This document shows positions 1 through 8,397 of a stretch of 17,088 nt of DNA, one piece after another. The position numbers and the translations under genes were made by a program. The notes under the pieces are model-generated. The model searched no databases. It saw nothing but the letters and a program-made list of their open reading frames with translations, and was not told where the DNA came from. This stretch comes from Phosphoribacter sp035448065 (lineage in GTDB: Bacteria; Actinomycetota; Actinomycetes; Actinomycetales; Dermatophilaceae), in contig DAOTIG010000068.1 of the NCBI GenBank assembly GCA_035448065.1, forward strand, positions 1 through 17,088. The letters are read 5' to 3'. Every line of letters begins with the position of its first letter. Within the stretch, counting starts at the first letter, position 1.

Positions 1-1288
1 GTGGATCTACATCGGCACCCAGGGCATCGTCCAGGGCACCTACGAGACCTTCGCCGCGATCGCCGACAAGAGGTATGCCGGCACGCTGGCCGGCACGCTC
101 ACCCTCACCGCCGGCTGTGGCGGCATGGGCGGCGCGCAGCCCCTGGCGGTCACCCTCAACGGCGGCGTGTGCCTCGTCGTCGACGTCGACCCGCACCGGC
201 TGCAGCGTCGGGTCGAGACCCGCTACCTCGACGAGATCGCCGAATCCCTCGATGCCGCAGTCGAGCTCGCGCTTGCCGCCAAGCGTGACCGGCGCGCGTG
301 GAGCATCGGCGTCGTCGGCAACGCGGCCGAGGTTTTCCCCGAGCTGCTGCGTCGAGGCGTCGAGATCGACATCGTCACCGACCAGACCTCGGCCCACGAC
401 CCGCTGTCCTACCTGCCCGAGGGGATCGCCCTCGAGGACTGGCAGGACTATGCCGCAGCCAAGCCCGAGGAGTTCACCGACCGGGCGCGTGCCTCGATGG
501 CGCACCACGTCGAGGCGATGGTCGGCTTCCTCGATGGCGGCGCCGAGGTCTTCGACTACGGCAACTCGATCCGCGACGAGGCCCGCCTCGGCGGGTGCGA
601 CCGCGCCTTTGACTTCCCCGGCTTCGTGCCGGCCTACATCCGGCCGCTCTTCTGCGAGGGCAAGGGCCCGTTCCGCTGGGCGGCGCTGTCCGGTGACCCG
701 GCCGACATCGCGGCGACCGACGAGGCGGTCCTGCGGCTCTTCCCCGACGACGACCGGCTGCACCGCTGGATGCGTGGCGCCAAGGAGCGAATCGCCTTCC
801 AGGGCTTGCCTGCTCGGATCTGCTGGCTCGGCTATGGCGAGCGCGACCAGGCCGGCCTCGCCTTCAACGACCTCGTCGCCAGCGGGGCCGTGCAGGCCCC
901 CATCGTCATCGGCCGCGACCACCTCGACTGCGGCTCGGTGGCCAGCCCCTACCGCGAGACCGAGGCGATGGCCGACGGCTCCGACGCGATCGCCGACTGG
1001 CCGCTGCTCAACGCGCTCGTCAACACCGCCTCCGGGGCGTCGTGGGTGTCGATCCACCACGGCGGTGGGGTCGGCATCGGCCGGTCGATCCACGCCGGTC
1101 AGGTGTCGGTCGCCGACGGCACCCCGCTGGCCGCCGAGAAGCTCGCCCGCGTGCTGTCCAACGACCCCGGCATGGGGGTCATCCGGCACGTCGACGCCGG
1201 CTACGAGGCGGCCACCGATGTGGCGGAGGCTTGCGGCATACGAATCCCGATGCAGGAGAACCAGACTGGTCAGGAGGCCGGCCGATGA
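1..1288 (+). CDS. hutU: Urocanate hydratase (urocanase), 3' part
   Basis: The gene enters from the left edge; the reading frame begins at base 2 and 428 residues are present, so roughly the first 125 of the usual 550-560 are missing. Urocanase hydrates urocanate to 4-imidazolone-5-propionate using a tightly bound NAD+ as electrophile, in the cytoplasm. Visible family landmarks, numbered within the window, are YIGTQG (3-8) followed by the GGMGGAQPLA stretch of the NAD domain, the urocanase signature FQGLPARICW (266-275) with its conserved Cys at 274, the block GRDHLDCGSVASP (from 304), and IHHGGGVGIG near the C-terminus. It ends in an ATGA overlap with ftcD, so the two are probably translationally coupled. 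No hutH is seen here; it may lie upstream. No truncation or frameshift is apparent inside the visible part. Confidence 0.97.
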   Translation, partial: WIYIGTQGIVQGTYETFAAIADKRYAGTLAGTLTLTAGCGGMGGAQPLAVTLNGGVCLVVDVDPHRLQRRVETRYLDEIAESLDAAVELALAAKRDRRAWSIGVVGNAAEVFPELLRRGVEIDIVTDQTSAHDPLSYLPEGIALEDWQDYAAAKPEEFTDRARASMAHHVEAMVGFLDGGAEVFDYGNSIRDEARLGGCDRAFDFPGFVPAYIRPLFCEGKGPFRWAALSGDPADIAATDEAVLRLFPDDDRLHRWMRGAKERIAFQGLPARICWLGYGERDQAGLAFNDLVASGAVQAPIVIGRDHLDCGSVASPYRETEAMADGSDAIADWPLLNALVNTASGASWVSIHHGGGVGIGRSIHAGQVSVADGTPLAAEKLARVLSNDPGMGVIRHVDAGYEAATDVAEACGIRIPMQENQTGQEAGR

Positions 1289-2970
1289 AGGTCGTCGAGT
1301 GCGTGCCGAACATCTCCGAGGGACGCCGTCCCGAGGTGTATGCCGCGGCAGCAGCCGCCGCGGGCGCGGTCCCCGGTGTCACCGTGCTCGACGTCGACCC
1401 CGGGGCCGAGACCAACCGCACGGTCATCACCTTCGTCGGCGAGCCGGAGGCGGTGCTCGAGGGCGCCTGGGCGCTCGTCGAGGCTGCCCTTGACCGGATC
1501 GACATGACCGGCCACTCCGGCGCGCACGCGCGAATGGGGGCGGTCGATGTCGTGCCCTTCGTGCCGGTGTCGGGCGTGACGATGGAGGAGTGCGCCGAGC
1601 TCGCCCGCCGACTCGGCGAGCGGATCGGGCGCGAGCGCGGCATACCGGTCTATCTCTACGAGCAGGCGGCGAGCCGGCCCGAGCGGCGCAACCTCGCGGC
1701 CGTCCGGCACGGCGAATATGAGGGACTGGCAAGCAAGCTCGCCGATCCGCAGTGGGCGCCGGACTTCGGCCCCGCCAGCTTCGTGCCGCGCTCCGGGGCG
1801 GTCATCGTCGGTGCCCGGCCATTCCTCGTCGCCTACAACGTCAACCTCAACACGACCGACAAGCGGCTCGCCGCGCGGATCGCCGCCGACATCCGCGAGA
1901 AGGGCCGCAAGCGGCTCGACGCCGCGGGGCGGCCGGTGCTCGACGAGCAGGGCGCGGAGATCTGGGACCGCGGGCTGCTCGACGGCATCAAGGCGGTGGG
2001 CTGGACCATCCCGGAGTACGGGTGCGCGCAGGTGTCGATCAACGTCACCGACCTGCAGGCCACTCCGCTGCACGTCGTCTTCGACACCTGCGTCGAGCGG
2101 GCCACCGTGCACGGCCTGCGGGTCACCGGCTCCGAGCTCGTCGGGATGGTGCCTCGTGACGTGCTGCTCGACGCCGGCCGGCACTATCTGCGCCGGATGG
2201 GGCGCTCGACCGGCGTGCCCGAGGCGACCCTCGTGCACGTCGCGAGCCGCAGCCTCGGCCTGTCGGAGGTCAAGGCCTTCGAGCCCGCCGAGCGGATCAT
2301 CGAGCACCGGCTCGCGCCCGCCGCGCCGCTGGCCGGGCTGACCCTCACCGGCTTCGCCGACGAGCTGTCGAGCGACTCACCCGCACCCGGTGGCGGGTCG
2401 GTCGCCGCGCTCGCCGGGGCGCTCGCGGCCGGGCTGGCCACGATGGTCGCCAACCTCTCGCATCCCAAGCGCGGCTTCGAGGACCGGCGCGGTGAGCTCG
2501 AGCAGCTGGCCACGAGCGGGCAGGCGCTCAAGGACCGGCTGCTCGCGGCGGTCGACGCCGACACCGCAGCCTTCGACGACTACCTCGCCGCGATCAGGAT
2601 GCCGCAGGACACAGCTGAGCAGGCGGCGACCCGCGACGAGGCCCTCCGGGCCGCGACGGTGGCGACCATCGAGGTGCCGATGAGCACGCTCGAGGCGGCC
2701 CCCGAGATCGTCCGGCTGTGTCTGCAGGCCGCCGAGATCGGCATGGCCTCGTCGCTCTCCGACGCCGGCACGGGGGCGGCGCTGGCGCTCGCCGCCGCGT
2801 CCGGCGCCTATCAGAACGTCTGCATCAACCTGCCCGGCATCTCCGACGACTGGGCCCGCAGCTCGCTGCTGGCGCGTGCCGATGCGGCCTGGGAGCAGAC
2901 GAGGAGCCTTGCCGCACAAGCGGAGTCGGTCACTCTCACGGCACTGCGTGACGCCGCCCAGCGAGGCTGA
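1285..2970 (+). CDS. ftcD: Bifunctional glutamate formimidoyltransferase / formimidoyl-THF cyclodeaminase
   Basis: The predicted protein has 561 residues, close to the two-domain animal FTCD. The N-terminal formiminotransferase part (1-about 335) starts MKVVECVPNISEG and carries HSGAHARMGAVDVVPF (77-92), whose His81 corresponds to the catalytic His of this family. The C-terminal cyclodeaminase part (about 353-555) starts with LTGFADELSSDSPAPGGGS. By family knowledge the protein moves the formimino group of N-formimino-glutamate to tetrahydrofolate, releasing glutamate, and then forms methenyl-THF plus ammonia. The start ATG overlaps the hutU stop and follows a good Shine-Dalgarno, CAGGAGG (1271-1277), 7 bases upstream. 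hutI begins 4 bases after the stop. Both folate-linked steps are therefore in one polypeptide, which replaces the HutG or HutF routes used by many bacteria. Confidence 0.95.
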   Translation: MKVVECVPNISEGRRPEVYAAAAAAAGAVPGVTVLDVDPGAETNRTVITFVGEPEAVLEGAWALVEAALDRIDMTGHSGAHARMGAVDVVPFVPVSGVTMEECAELARRLGERIGRERGIPVYLYEQAASRPERRNLAAVRHGEYEGLASKLADPQWAPDFGPASFVPRSGAVIVGARPFLVAYNVNLNTTDKRLAARIAADIREKGRKRLDAAGRPVLDEQGAEIWDRGLLDGIKAVGWTIPEYGCAQVSINVTDLQATPLHVVFDTCVERATVHGLRVTGSELVGMVPRDVLLDAGRHYLRRMGRSTGVPEATLVHVASRSLGLSEVKAFEPAERIIEHRLAPAAPLAGLTLTGFADELSSDSPAPGGGSVAALAGALAAGLATMVANLSHPKRGFEDRRGELEQLATSGQALKDRLLAAVDADTAAFDDYLAAIRMPQDTAEQAATRDEALRAATVATIEVPMSTLEAAPEIVRLCLQAAEIGMASSLSDAGTGAALALAAASGAYQNVCINLPGISDDWARSSLLARADAAWEQTRSLAAQAESVTLTALRDAAQRG

Positions 2971-2974
2971 CCCG

Positions 2975-4207
2975 ATGACGGCCATCCTCGTCACCGGCAT
3001 CGGCGAGCTCGTCACGCTCGACCCCGAGCAGCCGGAGGCGACCCCCACCGACCGGGCCGACGTGGGCGCCCTCGGCCTCGTCCACGATGCCGCGCTCGTC
3101 GTGCACGACGGGACGATCGCGTGGGTGGGCCGGGCGAGTGCCGCCCCGGGCGCGGACCAGCGGCTCGACCTGGCCGGCCGGGCGCTGCTGCCCGGCTTCG
3201 TCGACTCGCACACCCATCTCGTCTTCGCCGGCGACCGGGCCGGGGAGTTCGAGGCGCGGATGCGGGGCGCGGCATACGACGGCGGCGGCATCGGCTCGAC
3301 CGTCGCGGCCACGCGCGAGGCCACCGACGACGAGCTGCGCGCCCTGCTCGCCCAGCGGATCGCCGAGCTGCGCGCACTCGGCACGAGGGTCGTCGAGATC
3401 AAGTCGGGCTACGGCCTCTCGGTCGAGGACGAGCTGCGACTGCTCCGCCTGGCCCGCGAGGTCACGCCGCACGTCACCTTCCTCGGTGCGCACGTCGTGC
3501 CGCGCGAGTATGCCGCGGACCGCGCCGCCTACGTCGAGCTCGTCACCGGCCTGATGCTGGCGGCGGTCACCGAGAGTGGGTGCGCGGCATACCTCGACGT
3601 CTTCTGCGAGCCGGCCTCAGCGCATGCCTTCGACGGCGAGGAGAGTCGTGCGATCCTGCTTGCCGGGCGGGCTGTGGGGCTCGGGCTGCGGGTGCACGGC
3701 AACCAGCTCGGGCCCGGGCCCGGGGTGCAGCTGGCCTGCGAGCTCGGTGCAGCGAGCGTCGACCACTGCACCTACCTCACCGACGGCGATGTCGACGCGC
3801 TCGCCGGATCATCTACTGTCGCAACGCTGTTGCCGGGTGTCGAGTTCTCGACGCGGCACCCCTACCCCGATGCGCGGCGGCTGCTCGACGCCGGCGTCAC
3901 CGTCGGCCTGGCAAGCGACTGCAACCCGGGCACGTGCTACACGAGCTCGATGCCCTTCGTCGTCGCGCTGGCCGTGCGGGAGTGCGGGATGACACCGGCC
4001 GAGGCGGTGTATGCCGCGACCGCCGGCTCGGGTCGGTCGCTCGGCCTGGACCGGCGGATCGTCGTCGGGGCGCCGCTCGACCTCGCCGACCTCGCGGTCC
4101 TCGACGCCCCGAGCCATGTCCACCTCGCCTACCGCCCCGGCCTCCCGCTCGCCCGCCCGCTGCTCCCCGCCGCAGCAGCCGCCGCCCCGGCCACCAGCCC
4201 GGACTAA
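2975..4207 (+). CDS. hutI: Imidazolonepropionase
   Basis: The 410-residue protein belongs to the amidohydrolase superfamily and opens 4-imidazolone-5-propionate to N-formimino-L-glutamate, the substrate of the FtcD encoded just upstream. The metal site is visible: DSHTH (His79 and His81), GAHVVP (His173), HGNQ (His241), DHCTY (His264) and SDCNPGT (Asp315). The length matches the family (400-420). The ATG at 2975 is chosen because it starts the usual N-terminal beta strand 4 bases after the ftcD stop; an upstream extension would be antiparallel noise inside ftcD. The C-terminal tail (from about residue 398) is Ala/Pro-rich. A short run of otherwise rare codons (TCA TCT ACT GTC GCA) encodes SSTVA near residue 279; its meaning is unknown. 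The order hutU-ftcD-hutI completes urocanate to glutamate. Confidence 0.96.
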   Translation: MTAILVTGIGELVTLDPEQPEATPTDRADVGALGLVHDAALVVHDGTIAWVGRASAAPGADQRLDLAGRALLPGFVDSHTHLVFAGDRAGEFEARMRGAAYDGGGIGSTVAATREATDDELRALLAQRIAELRALGTRVVEIKSGYGLSVEDELRLLRLAREVTPHVTFLGAHVVPREYAADRAAYVELVTGLMLAAVTESGCAAYLDVFCEPASAHAFDGEESRAILLAGRAVGLGLRVHGNQLGPGPGVQLACELGAASVDHCTYLTDGDVDALAGSSTVATLLPGVEFSTRHPYPDARRLLDAGVTVGLASDCNPGTCYTSSMPFVVALAVRECGMTPAEAVYAATAGSGRSLGLDRRIVVGAPLDLADLAVLDAPSHVHLAYRPGLPLARPLLPAAAAAAPATSPD

Positions 4208-4216
4208 CCGCCTACC

Positions 4217-4256
4217 CGGGCACTTTTGCGGCAACACCGGCGTGTCGCAGCGCCCG
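4217..4256 (+). terminator. Possible hairpin after the hut operon
   Basis: Outer arms CGGGC (4217-4221) and GCCCG (4252-4256) enclose GCG/CGC and ACAC/GTGT pairs around a CGGC loop, with internal loops and no U-tract. It lies just after the hutI stop and before the pxpA promoter, so termination is plausible but weakly supported. Confidence 0.3.
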
Positions 4257-4333
4257 CCACGGCTGGGCGACGAGCAGGGGCGAGCACGAGAGCGAAGGCG
4301 ACCGGCCGCACCGGGAGGCGCCGCGTCGACGGT

Positions 4334-4345
4334 GATAATCGAGCC
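4334..4345 (+). promoter_or_regulatory. -10 box for a leaderless pxpA transcript
   Basis: GATAAT (4334-4339) matches the -10 consensus at five of six positions. Only six bases separate it from the GTG at 4346, so a transcript would begin at or next to the start codon. No Shine-Dalgarno is visible, which agrees with leaderless translation, common in actinobacteria. No convincing -35 box is seen. Confidence 0.5.
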
Positions 4346-5116
4346 GTGCGCATCGACCTCAACGCAGACCTCGGCGAGTCCTTCGGCGCGTGGCGCCTCG
4401 GCGACGACGCCGCCATGCTCGAGGTCGTCACCAGCGCCAATGTCGCCTGCGGCTTCCACGCCGGCGACCCGCTCACCCTCGCTCGGACGTGCGCCGCCGC
4501 GCTCGAGCGCGGGGTCGTCGTCGGCGCCCAGGTCGGCTATCGCGACCTCGCCGGATTCGGTCGGCGCTTCATCGACGCCACGCACGCCGAGCTGCGCGCC
4601 GACGTGCTCTACCAGCTCGGGGCGCTCGACGCGATGTGCCGGGTCGCGGGCGGCAGGGTCTCCTACCTCAAGCCGCACGGCGCGCTCTACCACGCCGTTC
4701 TCGACCATGAGGGGCAGGCACAGGCGGTCGTCGACGCCGTACTCGCCTACGACGCAACGCTTCCCATCCTTGGGCTCACGCACGGTTGCCTGTATGCCGC
4801 CGCGTCCGCGGCTGGCCTGCGCGTGGTCCCCGAGGCATTCGCGGACCGTGCCTACACCCCGGACGGGCGCCTCCTCTCGCGGCGGCAGGCGGGCGCGGTG
4901 CTCCACGACGCCGACGAGGTCGCGACCCGGATGGTGCGTCTCGCCACCACGGGTGAGCTGGCGGCATACAACGGCAATGTCGTTGCGGTGCAAGCTGACT
5001 CGATCTGCACCCATGGTGACTCGCCGGGCGCTGTCGCGATGGCGCGAGCGGTCCGCGCCGCGCTGGAGGGCGCCGGCGTGGCGATCCGGCCCTTCGTCGA
5101 CGCGGCGGCGCCATGA
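4346..5116 (+). CDS. pxpA: 5-oxoprolinase subunit A (LamB/YcsF family)
   Basis: The 256-residue protein has the usual family length. It starts at GTG with RIDLNADLGESFG, the invariant N-terminal block, followed by NVACGFHAGD (about 31-40), YLKPHGALYH (about 107-116) and the late CTHGDSP motif. PxpA acts with PxpB and PxpC in ATP-dependent opening of 5-oxo-L-proline (pyroglutamate) to glutamate, a damage-clearing and nitrogen-salvage reaction. An ORF extension upstream to 4226 exists but has no family similarity, and the GTG at 4346 sits directly behind a -10-like box. The stop overlaps the next start in ATGA, so pxpA and the fused pxpB/C are coupled. Confidence 0.95.
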   Translation: MRIDLNADLGESFGAWRLGDDAAMLEVVTSANVACGFHAGDPLTLARTCAAALERGVVVGAQVGYRDLAGFGRRFIDATHAELRADVLYQLGALDAMCRVAGGRVSYLKPHGALYHAVLDHEGQAQAVVDAVLAYDATLPILGLTHGCLYAAASAAGLRVVPEAFADRAYTPDGRLLSRRQAGAVLHDADEVATRMVRLATTGELAAYNGNVVAVQADSICTHGDSPGAVAMARAVRAALEGAGVAIRPFVDAAAP

Positions 5117-6738
5117 GCGATCCGGTGATCCTGCCGTGCGGCGAGTCGGCCCTGCTCATCGAGCTGCCCGACCTGCCGGCGGTGTGGTCCCTGGATCGCG
5201 TTGTCGCACAAGCCCGCTCAACCTGTATGCCGCCCTGGGCGGCGGTTCGCGACGCCGTGCCGGGGGCCCGCACCCTGCTGGTCGTCGTCGAGCCAGGTGC
5301 TGACCGCCCCGCACTCGTCGCCGCGTTGAGCGAGCTGGCCCGGCGGGTGGTCGTCGAGGGTGCGGACGGTGGCGATGCCGCTGGCGCCGAGGACGACGCC
5401 GAGCCGGTGTGCATCCCGGTCCGCTACGACGGTCCCGATCTCGCCGCCGTCGCCGAGGCGACCGGACTCACCGAGCAGGAGGTCGTCGCGGCGCACACGG
5501 GCACGCCGTGGCGGGTCGGCTTCGGGGGCTTCGCGCCGGGCTTCGCCTACCTCGTCGACGGCGACCCGCGGCTGCAGGTGCCGCGTCGCGCCGAGCCGCG
5601 CACCCGGGTGCCTGCCGGGGCGGTCGGCCTCGCCGGCGCCTACTCCGGCATCTACCCGCGCGAGTCGCCGGGCGGGTGGCAGCTGCTCGGCACGACCGAC
5701 GTCGTCCTCTGGGATCCGCAGCGCGACCCACCCGCGCTGCTGCGCCCCGGCGGCCGGGTGCGATTCCAGGCTGAGCTGGATGCTCGAGAGCCCGAGCCGG
5801 CGCGCTCCCGACTCGCGCTTCCCTCCTCGCTCGCTCCTTCGTCGCTCGACTCGTCAGTCCAGCGCGAGCCGCGCGCCTGGGCTCTCGAGGTGCTCGAGAC
5901 TGGGCCGCTCACGCTCGTCGAGGACCTCGGACGGCCGGGGTGGGGGGCGGTGGGTGTGTCACCCTCGGGCGCGGCCGACCGCGCGGCATACCGACTCGGG
6001 GCGCGCCTCGTCGGCAACCCCGACGGCCTCGCCGCCCTCGAGATCACCCTCGGCGGCCTCTCGGTCCGCGCCCACGGCACCCTCACGATCTGTCTCACCG
6101 GCGCCCCCGCACCGGCCACCATCGACGACCGGCCGGTCGGCCACGCGGCGCTGCTCACCCTCGCCGGCAGCCAGATCCTGCGCCTCGGCACCCCGCCCAC
6201 CGGCCTGCGCAGCTACCTCACCGTCCGCGGCGGCATCGACGTCGAGCCGATCCTCGGCTCACGCAGCACCGACATGCTCTCCGGGCTCGGCCCGCCACCG
6301 CTGCGCCCCGGCGACCACCTGCCCGTCGGCGTCCCACCTGTCGACTTCCCCCGCCTCGCCCAAGTCCCCGTCCCCCGCCCGAGCGCCGACCTCGTCGAGC
6401 TCGCCGCCCACCCCGGGCCGCGCCGCGACTGGCTCGCCGACCCCAACGCCCTCACTGCCGCGACCTGGCAGGTCTCCGATCGCTCCGACCGCGTCGGCTT
6501 GCGACTCGACGGCCCTCTCCTGCAACGCGATGTGGCGCACCGCCACACCGAGCTGCCCAGCGAGGGCCTGGTCCGCGGCGGCATCCAGCTGCCGCCCAAC
6601 GGCCAGCCGGTCGTCTTCCTCGCCGATCACCCGGTCACCGGCGGCTACCCGGTCGTCGCCGTGCTGACCACGGCCGCGGCAGACCTGGCCGCGCAGTGTC
6701 GCCCCGGCCAGCGCCTCAGGCTCAGGTGGTCCGCGTGA
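5113..6738 (+). CDS. pxpBC: 5-oxoprolinase subunits B and C fused
   Basis: One 541-residue frame joins two usually separate subunits. Residues 1 to about 222 are PxpB (KipI-like), with GFGGFAPGFAYL and the block AGAYSGIYPRESPGGW. Residues about 259-541 are PxpC (KipA-like, biotin-carboxylase-related carboxyltransferase fold), with VEDLGRPGWGAVGVSPSGAADR, YLTVRGGIDV, SDRVGLRLDGP and FLADHPVTGGYPV. Together with PxpA they hydrolyse 5-oxoproline with ATP. The region between (about 223-258) is a low-complexity Arg/Ser/Pro/Leu linker encoded by a nested inverted repeat (separate entry). Fusions of these two subunits are known in other bacteria, so the fusion itself is not unique. The start overlaps the pxpA stop (ATGA), and the stop overlaps the next gene's GTG (GTGA). 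Confidence 0.93.
   Translation: MSDPVILPCGESALLIELPDLPAVWSLDRVVAQARSTCMPPWAAVRDAVPGARTLLVVVEPGADRPALVAALSELARRVVVEGADGGDAAGAEDDAEPVCIPVRYDGPDLAAVAEATGLTEQEVVAAHTGTPWRVGFGGFAPGFAYLVDGDPRLQVPRRAEPRTRVPAGAVGLAGAYSGIYPRESPGGWQLLGTTDVVLWDPQRDPPALLRPGGRVRFQAELDAREPEPARSRLALPSSLAPSSLDSSVQREPRAWALEVLETGPLTLVEDLGRPGWGAVGVSPSGAADRAAYRLGARLVGNPDGLAALEITLGGLSVRAHGTLTICLTGAPAPATIDDRPVGHAALLTLAGSQILRLGTPPTGLRSYLTVRGGIDVEPILGSRSTDMLSGLGPPPLRPGDHLPVGVPPVDFPRLAQVPVPRPSADLVELAAHPGPRRDWLADPNALTAATWQVSDRSDRVGLRLDGPLLQRDVAHRHTELPSEGLVRGGIQLPPNGQPVVFLADHPVTGGYPVVAVLTTAAADLAAQCRPGQRLRLRWSA
5783..5889. repeat. Nested inverted-repeat element inside the pxpBC linker
   Basis: The outer arms are a perfect 11-bp inverted repeat, CTCGAGAGCCC (5783-5793) and GGGCTCTCGAG (5879-5889). 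Nested inside are GGCGCGC/GCGCGCC (left arm within about 5799-5806, right arm 5871-5877) and CTCGCGCT (5812-5819) with AGCGCGAG (5861-5868). The central 41 bases are a CT-rich run built on CGCTCG/CTCGAC. The boundaries coincide with the joint between the two enzyme domains, and the frame is open throughout. It resembles a small REP/MITE-like hairpin element, but no second copy is present in this window. Confidence 0.65.
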
Positions 6739-7400
6739 CCGAGCGACTTCCGCTCTTCCCGCTCAGCACCGTCCTGTTCCCCGGTGCCGAGCTGCCCTTG
6801 CGGATCTTCGAGCCACGCTACGTGCTGCTCCTGCACGACCTGCTCCGCCTGCCCCCCGAGCAGCGCTGCTTCGGCGTCGTCGCGCTCCGCCTCGGCCACG
6901 AGGTCGGCCCGGACGCCGCTCTCGACCTCCACGAGATCGGCTGCGCGACAACGCTGCTCGAGATCAGCCCGCTCGGCATGGCGCAGTATGCCGTTCGCAC
7001 CCGCGCCGCGCGCCGGTTCGCCCTCTCAGCGGTGCTGCGCCCGGACAGCACCGACAAGCCCTACCTGCTCGCCGACGTCACCTGGCTCGACGAGCCCGAT
7101 GGCGCCGACCCGACCACCCTCGCGAGCCAGCGCGACCGGCTGGCCGGCGAGCTCGCGGCATACCGACGCGTGGTGCAGGAGCGCCCGGTGACACTGCCGA
7201 CCGACCCTGCCGATGCCTCCTACCGGCTCGGTGACGCCATCCACCTGGACACCACTGACCGACAGGCCCTGCTCGCCGCGCCCTCGACGGCCGACCGCCT
7301 CGCCCTCGGCCGACAGCTGCTGGCCCGCGAGACCGGCATCGTGCAACGGCTCCGTGCACTTCCCCGGCCCGTCGACCCCGGCGCGGCAGGCCTCAACTGA
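6735..7400 (+). CDS. LON substrate-binding domain protein
   Basis: The 221-residue protein begins TERLPLFPLSTVLFPG followed by AELPLRIFEPRY (18-29), the hallmark of the N-terminal substrate-binding domain of Lon proteases. No AAA+ ATPase or protease domain follows, so this is a stand-alone LON-domain protein. Its function is not established for the family beyond presumed protein or peptide binding. The GTG start overlaps the pxpBC stop (GTGA), implying coupled translation; an alternative in-frame GTG lies at 6726. A moderate AGGTGG sequence precedes it. Being tied to 5-oxoprolinase translation could be simple gene packing; a functional link is not shown by the sequence. Confidence 0.88.
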   Translation: MTERLPLFPLSTVLFPGAELPLRIFEPRYVLLLHDLLRLPPEQRCFGVVALRLGHEVGPDAALDLHEIGCATTLLEISPLGMAQYAVRTRAARRFALSAVLRPDSTDKPYLLADVTWLDEPDGADPTTLASQRDRLAGELAAYRRVVQERPVTLPTDPADASYRLGDAIHLDTTDRQALLAAPSTADRLALGRQLLARETGIVQRLRALPRPVDPGAAGLN

Positions 7401-7413
7401 CACAATCCACCCC
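7401..7413 (+). promoter_or_regulatory. Possible -10 box for a leaderless CHAD transcript
   Basis: CACAAT (7401-7406) lies seven bases before the ATG at 7414, in the same geometry as at pxpA and the response regulator. It matches only four of six consensus bases. There is no Shine-Dalgarno in the preceding bases, which supports a leaderless start, but the box itself is weak. Confidence 0.35.
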
Positions 7414-8331
7414 ATGACGCCGGCGCCGACGACCCCAGCAGCGTCGCGCCCCACCAAGGCCGACGTCACCAAGGCCGCCGACATCGTGCTCTCCCCGCGG
7501 GTCTCCGCGGCCCGCGCCTTCGAGATCTGCGCCCGCGCCTGCCTCGCCCACGCCGACGCCAACGAGCCGCTGTTGCACGTCGACGGGCCGCACGAGGCGC
7601 TGCACCAGTTCCGAGTCGGCTACCGACGGCTGCGCTCGCTCTTCTCGCTCGTCGAGCGGGTCGCCAAGTCCGACCCCGAGGCCGCCCGGATCAAGGCTGG
7701 TCTGCGCGTGCTCACCCAGACCTTCGGCCCGGCCCGGGACCTCGACGTCTTCCGCGAGTCGCACACCGATCTCACGCCCTCGGATGCCGCTCGCCTCGAG
7801 GCGGCCCGCCAGGTCGCGTATGCCGCGGCGCTGGCTCACCTGCACTCGTCGGCCTGGCGCAGCCTGCGCGCCGACCTCGACGCCTGGCTGGACCGGCGCG
7901 CCTACCGCGACGTGCTCGAGACCCGGACGTGGAGCGGCCGCCCGATGGCCGCGCGCTCGCTGCGTCGGCGGCATCGCCGGATCCTGCAGGCGGGGCACGA
8001 CCTCGCCGGGCTGCACCCGCACGACCGGCACAAGGTGCGGATCGAGGCCAAGAAGGTCCGCTACGGCGCGCAGTTCTTCGGCTCGATGTGGCCCGGTCAC
8101 GACGAGCAGATCAGCCGGCTCGAGGCGCTGCTGTCCGAGCTGCAGGACCGGCTGGGCGCGCTCAACGACCAGGTCACCTGGACCAGCATCGAGGTCGACA
8201 ACGGCCTCGTCGACGCCGAGCCCCCGCACGTCGACATCCCCGGCGAGATCGCGACCGCGCAGACCCTCATCGCCGATCTCGCCGAGCTCACGCCGTTCTG
8301 GAGCCAGGCGGGTCGCCGGCGCTCGCGCTGA
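7414..8331 (+). CDS. CHAD domain protein (polyphosphate-binding type)
   Basis: The 305-residue, mainly helical protein carries the two conserved histidine helices of CHAD (Conserved Histidine Alpha-helical Domain): HQFRVGYRRLRS from His64 and HKVRIEAKKVRYGAQFF from His206, each with a ladder of Arg/Lys on one face. CHAD proteins bind inorganic polyphosphate through this basic surface and often localise to polyphosphate granules; that is family knowledge, not something shown here. There is no CYTH (triphosphatase) domain fused or adjacent. An N-terminal Thr/Ala/Pro tail (1-15) precedes the domain. The ATG at 7414 is chosen because it is the first start outside the upstream gene. A strong hairpin follows the stop. 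Confidence 0.9.
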   Translation: MTPAPTTPAASRPTKADVTKAADIVLSPRVSAARAFEICARACLAHADANEPLLHVDGPHEALHQFRVGYRRLRSLFSLVERVAKSDPEAARIKAGLRVLTQTFGPARDLDVFRESHTDLTPSDAARLEAARQVAYAAALAHLHSSAWRSLRADLDAWLDRRAYRDVLETRTWSGRPMAARSLRRRHRRILQAGHDLAGLHPHDRHKVRIEAKKVRYGAQFFGSMWPGHDEQISRLEALLSELQDRLGALNDQVTWTSIEVDNGLVDAEPPHVDIPGEIATAQTLIADLAELTPFWSQAGRRRSR

Positions 8332-8356
8332 CCGCGGAGCCACCCAGCAGACAAAG

Positions 8357-8397
8357 GGGCGGCCGGCCCTCTGACACCAGAACAGAGCCGGCCGCCC
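8357..8397 (+). terminator. Strong GC hairpin after the CHAD gene
   Basis: A perfect 11-bp stem, GGGCGGCCGGC (8357-8367) with GCCGGCCGCCC (8387-8397), is extended by TCT/AGA past a CC bulge. It lies 25 bases after the CHAD stop. There is no U-tract, which is common for actinobacterial terminators. Confidence 0.65.

Noticed and set aside
75..1493. Overlapping plus-strand frame inside hutU and ftcD
   Set aside because: The product is an Arg/Ser/Pro-rich shadow translation. The other frame is unmistakably urocanase.
4226..4345. N-terminal extension of pxpA up to 4226
   Set aside because: The extension is Arg/Ala-rich with no family similarity. The family N-terminus begins exactly at GTG 4346 behind a -10-like box.
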